Shown piece after piece: positions 4,367 to 7,191 of a stretch of 7,191 bases of DNA. Below the pieces are notes generated by a model. The model did no database searches. It saw nothing but the letters and a program-made list of their open reading frames with translations, and was not told where the DNA came from. Numbering within the stretch: the first letter of the stretch is position 1; each line of letters opens with the position of its first letter. Source of the DNA: Chitinophagaceae bacterium (GTDB lineage Bacteria > Bacteroidota > Bacteroidia > Chitinophagales > Chitinophagaceae); NCBI GenBank assembly GCA_003509845.1, contig DOMR01000029.1:1-7191 (forward strand). The letters are read 5' to 3'. Made by a program: the position numbers and the translations under genes.

Positions 4367-4406
4367 AAAAAAAATTTAGATCCCCCCACCATTGGGGGGA
4401 CCTAAA
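4367..4406 (-). terminator. Strong Rho-independent terminator after the DUF932 gene
   Basis: On the minus strand, 4394-4406 (TTTAGGTCCCCCC) pairs over all 13 positions (one G-U) with 4375-4387, around loop AATGGT, followed by eight T at 4367-4374. It begins 8 nt after the DUF932 stop. Confidence 0.93.
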
Positions 4407-4414
4407 TACATATA

Positions 4415-5221
4415 TTAATTTGCGTATTCCATTGCCAACTCAAACAATTCAGAATTAATCTTCATGTCTTGTTGGAAATTCTTGATTCTACGAGCTTTAC
4501 GCAACTTTGTGCTCTCAACATTAACATATGTAAAACCACCATTAATCAATTTTTCTTGAATGGTGTTAAATATATTCCACAATGTTGGAGTTTCGTCTTC
4601 TTTGCGAGTTGGGCGGAGCAAATCTTCAAGATCAACTTCTACCTCTTCTCCTTTAAAACGGGTTCCAAGTGCTCTTTTAGCAAAATCAAGTGCTTGCTCT
4701 TGACCCAATTCAACTTGAGCCAAATGGTTCATAGCTTCGATTGTTAATGGGAGTCTTTCAAGCATTTGTTTAATTGTTTGTTGCAATTCTTCAAACGAAT
4801 AACCCATATGACGAATACGCATATTTTCAAAAGTTTGGGTTGATATCACCAGCCCATTAGAGCAAATTAATCTAAATAAGCCGGCTGTGAATGTAAATGA
4901 ATTTTTACCATCATGCGAATTGGTAAGGAGGATTTGTGGGTAAACATTATCGCCATTTTCTCCAGTAATCTGGATATCATTATTGCGGAAAACAACTAAA
5001 TGTTTTTGGAATCCAACATCTTTACGGGCTTTGACTTCTTTAGCATCGGAAACTTCCCAGCCCAAAAGATTCATATCGTCTATGATTTTTTCGGTGGGAA
5101 TGTGGGTGTACTTTTCACTAACCGTCGGTGCGGCTTGCAAGGTGAAAATTGAAGGAGCTTTTGAACGGATTTCGTTCTTGGTGAGAAATTGGTTTTTCAT
5201 AACTAGAAATTGGTTTTCCAT
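4415..5221 (-). CDS. DUF932 (phage/plasmid-like) family protein, 268 aa
   Basis: The region around residues 96-128 (PQILLTNSHDGKNSFTF, then GLFRLICSNGLVIS) is the hallmark of DUF932, formerly DUF945, a family found in many phages and plasmids, often near DNA-metabolism or anti-restriction genes. Its biochemical role is unsettled. The C-terminal half is helical and charged, with a Lys/Arg patch (KLRKARRIK near 240). A soluble protein is expected. It has its own operator, promoter and terminator, so it is a monocistronic unit. The start region is tandemly duplicated: two 21-bp copies (5184-5204 and 5205-5225) each contain AGTTATG, giving candidate starts at 5221 and 5200. I keep 5221, which follows the promoter by a leader of about 22 nt. 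Confidence 0.85.
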   Translation of the reverse strand: MENQFLVMKNQFLTKNEIRSKAPSIFTLQAAPTVSEKYTHIPTEKIIDDMNLLGWEVSDAKEVKARKDVGFQKHLVVFRNNDIQITGENGDNVYPQILLTNSHDGKNSFTFTAGLFRLICSNGLVISTQTFENMRIRHMGYSFEELQQTIKQMLERLPLTIEAMNHLAQVELGQEQALDFAKRALGTRFKGEEVEVDLEDLLRPTRKEDETPTLWNIFNTIQEKLINGGFTYVNVESTKLRKARRIKNFQQDMKINSELFELAMEYAN

Positions 5222-5225
5222 AACT
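5184..5225 (-). repeat. 21-bp tandem duplication of the DUF932 start region
   Basis: Two adjacent 21-bp copies differ at one base. Each runs from AGTTATG through codons for NQFL, so both the translation signal and the first seven codons are doubled (MENQFLV, MKNQFLT). Confidence 0.9.
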
Positions 5226-5248
5226 TTTTATTTTTTTATTTTATGTTG

Positions 5249-5280
5249 GAAATGTACGAAAGGGGTCCTGCGGAGCCAAA
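5249..5280 (-). promoter_or_regulatory. Bacteroidota-type promoter for the DUF932 gene
   Basis: Minus-strand TTTG (5277-5280), 20 nt, TACATTTC (5249-5256). The spacer ends in TTCG like the promoters at 6055 and 6699. Transcription should start near 5243. Confidence 0.8.
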
Positions 5281-5288
5281 TTTTTTGG

Positions 5289-5304
5289 ATGACTTTTTTA
5301 TGAC
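5289..5304 (-). promoter_or_regulatory. Putative operator GTCAT-N6-GTCAT, copy 2
   Basis: GTCAT, AAAAAA, GTCAT on the minus strand, 8 bp upstream of the -33 box at 5277-5280. This is the same spacing as copy 1. Confidence 0.6.
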
Positions 5305-5444
5305 CATTTTTCTTTTAATCGATTTGTTTGTTATAAATATGGTATATCCTTTTTTCGTATGTAAAAATTTTTTTAAGAGTAAAATTCGGTTCTATGGATT
5401 TTTTAATAAAGTTGCCATATTGGAAATGCGGGTTAATTGTGGGG

Positions 5445-5507
5445 GATATAAGGATATATGCGTCGATGATGGGAGTGGTTGGTTAGATATAAGGATATAT
5501 GCGTCGA
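5445..5507. repeat. Pair of exact 22-bp direct repeats, 41 bp apart
   Basis: Copies at 5445-5466 and 5486-5507, each beginning GATATAAGGATATATG and ending CGTCGA, are identical over 22 bp. They lie in the non-coding stretch upstream of the palindrome. Confidence 0.9.
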
Positions 5508-5611
5508 GGGCGAGATATAGTTAAGAGTGTACTTTCCATCGAAGCACTTCCAGCCCCGCCCGGCGCCCGCTATGGACACCAACGCGCGTGGTATACTATG
5601 CCATATGATAA

Positions 5612-5639
5612 TATGCGGCGTACGTACGTACGCCACATA
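5612..5639. repeat. 28-bp palindrome with an 18-bp perfect core
   Basis: The core GGCGTACGTACGTACGCC (5617-5634) is its own reverse complement. It extends to 28 bp with one mismatch, which would be a G-U pair in minus-strand RNA. No T run follows, so it is not a standard terminator. Confidence 0.85.
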
Positions 5640-5652
5640 CTACCCACCATTC

Positions 5653-5784
5653 CTACCTACTTATTGCATCTACTACCAATTGATAAATGCCATAAAAAAA
5701 AGCCACAAACAACAATGTAATTACTATGCTTGAGGCAACTTGAGTGAACACCCGTTTTAGGGCTTTAATGTCTGATTTTTTCAT
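5653..5784 (-). CDS. Small membrane protein, 43 aa
   Basis: ATG at 5784 to TAG at 5653. A charged N-terminus (MKKSDIKALKR) is followed by one hydrophobic segment (about residues 16-38: SSIVITLLFVAFFYGIYQLV within it) and a short tail DAISR. A single-pass membrane protein with the N-terminus inside is likely. It starts 24 nt after the stop of the 73-aa gene and probably shares its promoter. No family recognised. A role in lysis or in altering the host membrane is possible, but there is no direct sign of either. Confidence 0.75.
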   Translation of the reverse strand: MKKSDIKALKRVFTQVASSIVITLLFVAFFYGIYQLVVDAISR

Positions 5785-5808
5785 AGCTGGGTTATTTATT
5801 TTGCTATT

Positions 5809-6030
5809 TTAGTTATTGCTAAAGTGGTAGTTGAATGTTGCTTCTTGTAAATTAAATTTATCCCACAACTCATGTATGTCTGCATACTTGTCATCGATGT
5901 CTAAATCTTCTTTATTCATCAACCATTTAATAAAACGCAAACGCAATTCTGCTTGCTCTTGGAGGTGGGGGTGATTCATTTCAATTAATGCATCACTCAG
6001 GTGGGATTGGATTGCTGTTCTAATTTTCAT
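5809..6030 (-). CDS. Hypothetical protein, 73 aa
   Basis: No family recognised. It looks helical and acidic, with MKIRTAIQSHLSDALIEM at the start, a basic middle (LRLRFIKWLMNK, about 30-41) and a C-terminal WDKFNLQEATFNYHF. No signal peptide or membrane segment. The start has the strongest form of the local translation signal (A-rich leader ending AAAAGTTATG), about 19 nt after the expected transcription start. First gene of the two-gene unit controlled by operator copy 3. Confidence 0.8.
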   Translation of the reverse strand: MKIRTAIQSHLSDALIEMNHPHLQEQAELRLRFIKWLMNKEDLDIDDKYADIHELWDKFNLQEATFNYHFSNN

Positions 6031-6054
6031 AACTTTTATTTTTTTTATTTAGTG

Positions 6055-6086
6055 TAAATATACGAACGAATTTTATAACATCCAAA
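6055..6086 (-). promoter_or_regulatory. Bacteroidota-type promoter for the 73-aa and 43-aa genes
   Basis: Minus-strand TTTG (6083-6086), 20 nt, TATATTTA (6055-6062). Transcription should start near 6049. Confidence 0.82.
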
Positions 6087-6101
6087 TGACGGGATTATGA
6101 C
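6086..6101 (-). promoter_or_regulatory. Putative operator GTCAT-N6-GTCAT, copy 3
   Basis: GTCAT, AATCCC, GTCAT on the minus strand. The last T of the proximal GTCAT is the first T of the -33 box, so a bound protein would touch the promoter directly. Confidence 0.6.
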
Positions 6102-6103
6102 TC

Positions 6104-6673
6104 TTACTTACATTCAATTGCAAACCAAACCGAACGATATAGGCCTTCATATTTCTCATTTTGATTACCATACAACACTCCATTAATTACTGCTACTGCA
6201 TGGCCTTGAACTATTAATACAAATCGGCCTGTTGGGTTGTTTTCCATAAATGATTTAAGTGTATAACCGGTTGGTTTTTTATATTTAGGGTTAATTAACA
6301 TTGGGCGTTGGATTGAATTTAGACTTGAACTTGCTTTATTGTACCTACCTTGATATGATGGATGGGCACCTACTAAATCAATCTTGTATCCATTTTTAAC
6401 TTTACCAATAATTAATCCACCAAATGCATGCATCATAGTACCTTGTCTATCTCTACGGAACAATTTCTCTTTAACCCATTCATGTGCTTGATCGTATGGA
6501 ATATCTAAAGCACACATAAACGCTCTAACAACACAATCATTGGTTTCTTTTGAAGCCAATTTACTAACTTGCTGTTGGGCTAAGGAACGGGAACATACAA
6601 AACGATTGTCTACAATCATTTCTCGTTCTTTACCCCACAATGTTCTTGATTTACATGTTACTTGTATTGACAT
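6104..6673 (-). CDS. Papain-like cysteine-peptidase-like phage protein, 189 aa
   Basis: The segment TNDCVVRAFMCALDIPYDQA (44-63) places Cys47 at the N-cap of a helix, and GRFVLIVQGHAVAVINGVLY (149-168) gives His158 in a Gly-His strand, followed by GN (Asn170). The Cys-then-His-then-Asn order and these sequence contexts fit the papain/C39-like fold seen in many small phage proteins of unknown substrate. It could be a protease, a transglutaminase-like enzyme or an inactive relative. I chose the ATG at 6673 because the -7 box at 6699-6706 lies inside the longer frame starting at 6742, and 6673 has the local leader AAAGGTTATG. It follows operator copy 4 and its stop is 2 nt before operator copy 3. 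Confidence 0.72.
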   Translation of the reverse strand: MSIQVTCKSRTLWGKEREMIVDNRFVCSRSLAQQQVSKLASKETNDCVVRAFMCALDIPYDQAHEWVKEKLFRRDRQGTMMHAFGGLIIGKVKNGYKIDLVGAHPSYQGRYNKASSSLNSIQRPMLINPKYKKPTGYTLKSFMENNPTGRFVLIVQGHAVAVINGVLYGNQNEKYEGLYRSVWFAIECK

Positions 6674-6698
6674 AACCTTTATTTTTTTATTTATGGTG

Positions 6699-6730
6699 TA
6701 AATGTACGAATAAGAGCCATGATCTCCAAA
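6699..6730 (-). promoter_or_regulatory. Bacteroidota-type promoter for the papain-like gene
   Basis: Minus-strand TTTG (6727-6730), 20 nt, TACATTTA (6699-6706). It sets the downstream start codon at 6673. Confidence 0.82.
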
Positions 6731-6745
6731 TGACGGAGTCATGAC
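6730..6745 (-). promoter_or_regulatory. Putative operator GTCAT-N6-GTCAT, copy 4
   Basis: GTCAT, GACTCC, GTCAT on the minus strand, overlapping the -33 box by one base exactly as copy 3. Similarity to copy 3 continues for about 10 bp further upstream (GTAAG-type flank). Confidence 0.6.
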
Positions 6746-6765
6746 CCTTACTCACACAACAAATA

Positions 6766-7191
6766 TTACATTCTAACGTATACGATTTTACTATTTGATA
6801 ATTCAAAATACATTTTCTGTTCAACTACTCCATTTCGGTTTTTACTAAACATCATGTATGACATTCCACCATCACGTTCTGCTTCACGTCTCATTTCCAT
6901 CATAGCATCAACCATGTGTTTCAATTTATTTGAACCTACAAATACACCAGCTTTAGTAACTTGCTGAATTAGCAAAAATGATGTGAATTTGCATTCTTTA
7001 TTTTCGCCTTTATTCTGCTTCATACACAAATCAACTAACCATGATTCTGCCATTTTGCGGTCCCAATTATTATCATCTCTAACACCATCAATTATTTCAG
7101 CAACACTATCAATCAAAACTAAATCCCAACCTAAATTAAGTGATTGCTCAATAACATCTTTGGTGTTGTAATCGAGGTAATCTTGAATAAA
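6766..7191 (-). CDS. RadA/RecA-fold ATPase, C-terminal 141 residues, cut by window edge
   Basis: The frame is open to base 7191, so the N-terminus with the Walker A loop is outside. Visible residues 24-36 (LVLIDSVAEIIDG) form a Walker B strand ending in Asp28. FLLIQQVTKAGVFVGSN (72-88) followed by KLKHMVDAMMEM matches the RadA/Sms pattern in which a sensor strand ends with HVTK-x-G and is followed by L-x-H-x-VD. A RecA-type core acting on DNA in recombination or replication is likely. Phage versions also resemble DnaB/KaiC-type ATPases, so RadA-like is as far as I go. A TTG at 7116 could pose as a start, but it falls inside Walker B and is not real. The stop is 21 nt before operator copy 4. 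Confidence 0.82.
   Translation of the reverse strand, partial: FIQDYLDYNTKDVIEQSLNLGWDLVLIDSVAEIIDGVRDDNNWDRKMAESWLVDLCMKQNKGENKECKFTSFLLIQQVTKAGVFVGSNKLKHMVDAMMEMRREAERDGGMSYMMFSKNRNGVVEQKMYFELSNSKIVYVRM

Larger units (their letters stand above)
5305..5652. other. Non-coding stretch with repeats, GC-rich patch and palindrome
   Basis: No convincing gene on either strand; the possible frames have odd composition and no start signal. It contains a direct repeat pair (5445-5466, 5486-5507), a GC-rich patch (about 5551-5590) in AT-rich surroundings, a small hairpin (CATAT/ATATG around GATA near 5602-5615) and an 18-bp perfect palindrome (5617-5634). It could be a replication origin or regulator-binding region. 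Confidence 0.55.

Noticed and set aside
4403..4440. Promoter for the 66-aa gene near TGTATTTA at the end of the DUF932 gene
   Set aside because: No TTTG at 20 bp upstream and the first box base pair is wrong.
5433..5636. 67-codon minus-strand frame in the non-coding island
   Set aside because: GTG start inside the palindrome, no start signal, odd composition, and it covers the direct repeats.
5210..5733. Plus-strand frames across the DUF932 upstream region
   Set aside because: All other genes are on the minus strand and these frames overlap promoter, operator and repeats with no start signals.
6674..6742. Extended N-terminus of the papain-like gene from an ATG at 6742
   Set aside because: The promoter -7 box (6699-6706) lies inside it, so the mRNA would start after this ATG.

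Overview
The window looks like part of a tailed-phage genome (or prophage) from a Bacteroidota host. The phage evidence is a terminase large subunit with ATPase and nuclease motifs at bases 1-747, a cluster of tRNA genes, a DUF932-type protein, a RadA-like ATPase and many small unknown genes, all on the minus strand. The host evidence is six promoters with the Bacteroidota pattern (TTTG, exactly 20 bases, then TAnATTTA/C) and A-rich leaders without Shine-Dalgarno sequences. The host is an inference; no taxonomic search was possible.

Layout in the direction of transcription (high to low coordinates). 7191-6766: C-terminal part of a RadA/RecA-fold ATPase. 6745-6104: operator, promoter and a papain-like cysteine-peptidase-like protein. 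6101-5653: operator, promoter, a 73-aa protein and a 43-aa membrane peptide. 5652-5305: non-coding stretch with a repeat pair, a GC-rich patch and an 18-bp perfect palindrome. 5304-4367: operator, promoter, DUF932 protein and a strong terminator. 4364-3836: a 66-aa protein overlapping a secreted protein with 22-residue repeats. 3766-3303: promoter, 62-aa protein, tRNA-Leu(UAA), tRNA-Arg(UCU). 3292-1764: promoter, lipoprotein, oversized Leu-like tRNA C, two unknown proteins, oversized tRNA B, a 40-aa membrane peptide, terminator. 1753-1: operator, promoter, tRNA-Gln(UUG), oversized tRNA A (149 nt), a 166-aa protein, oversized tRNA at 751-846, terminase.

Two things stand out. First, four tRNA genes have normal acceptor, D and T arms but 17-72 nt where the 7-nt anticodon loop should be. 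Three of them (A, B, C) share nearly identical 25-nt ends around unrelated middles of 99, 52 and 43 nt, and each sits 15-16 nt upstream of a start codon. They may be tRNAs with an unusual insert, tRNA-like RNAs with another role, or processing signals that cut the operon transcripts. Second, four of the six promoters carry GTCAT-N6-GTCAT (11-bp period) just upstream of the -33 box, which suggests a shared phage regulator. The terminase end is also clearly richer in G+C than the rest, and the change falls at the tRNA gene in front of it.
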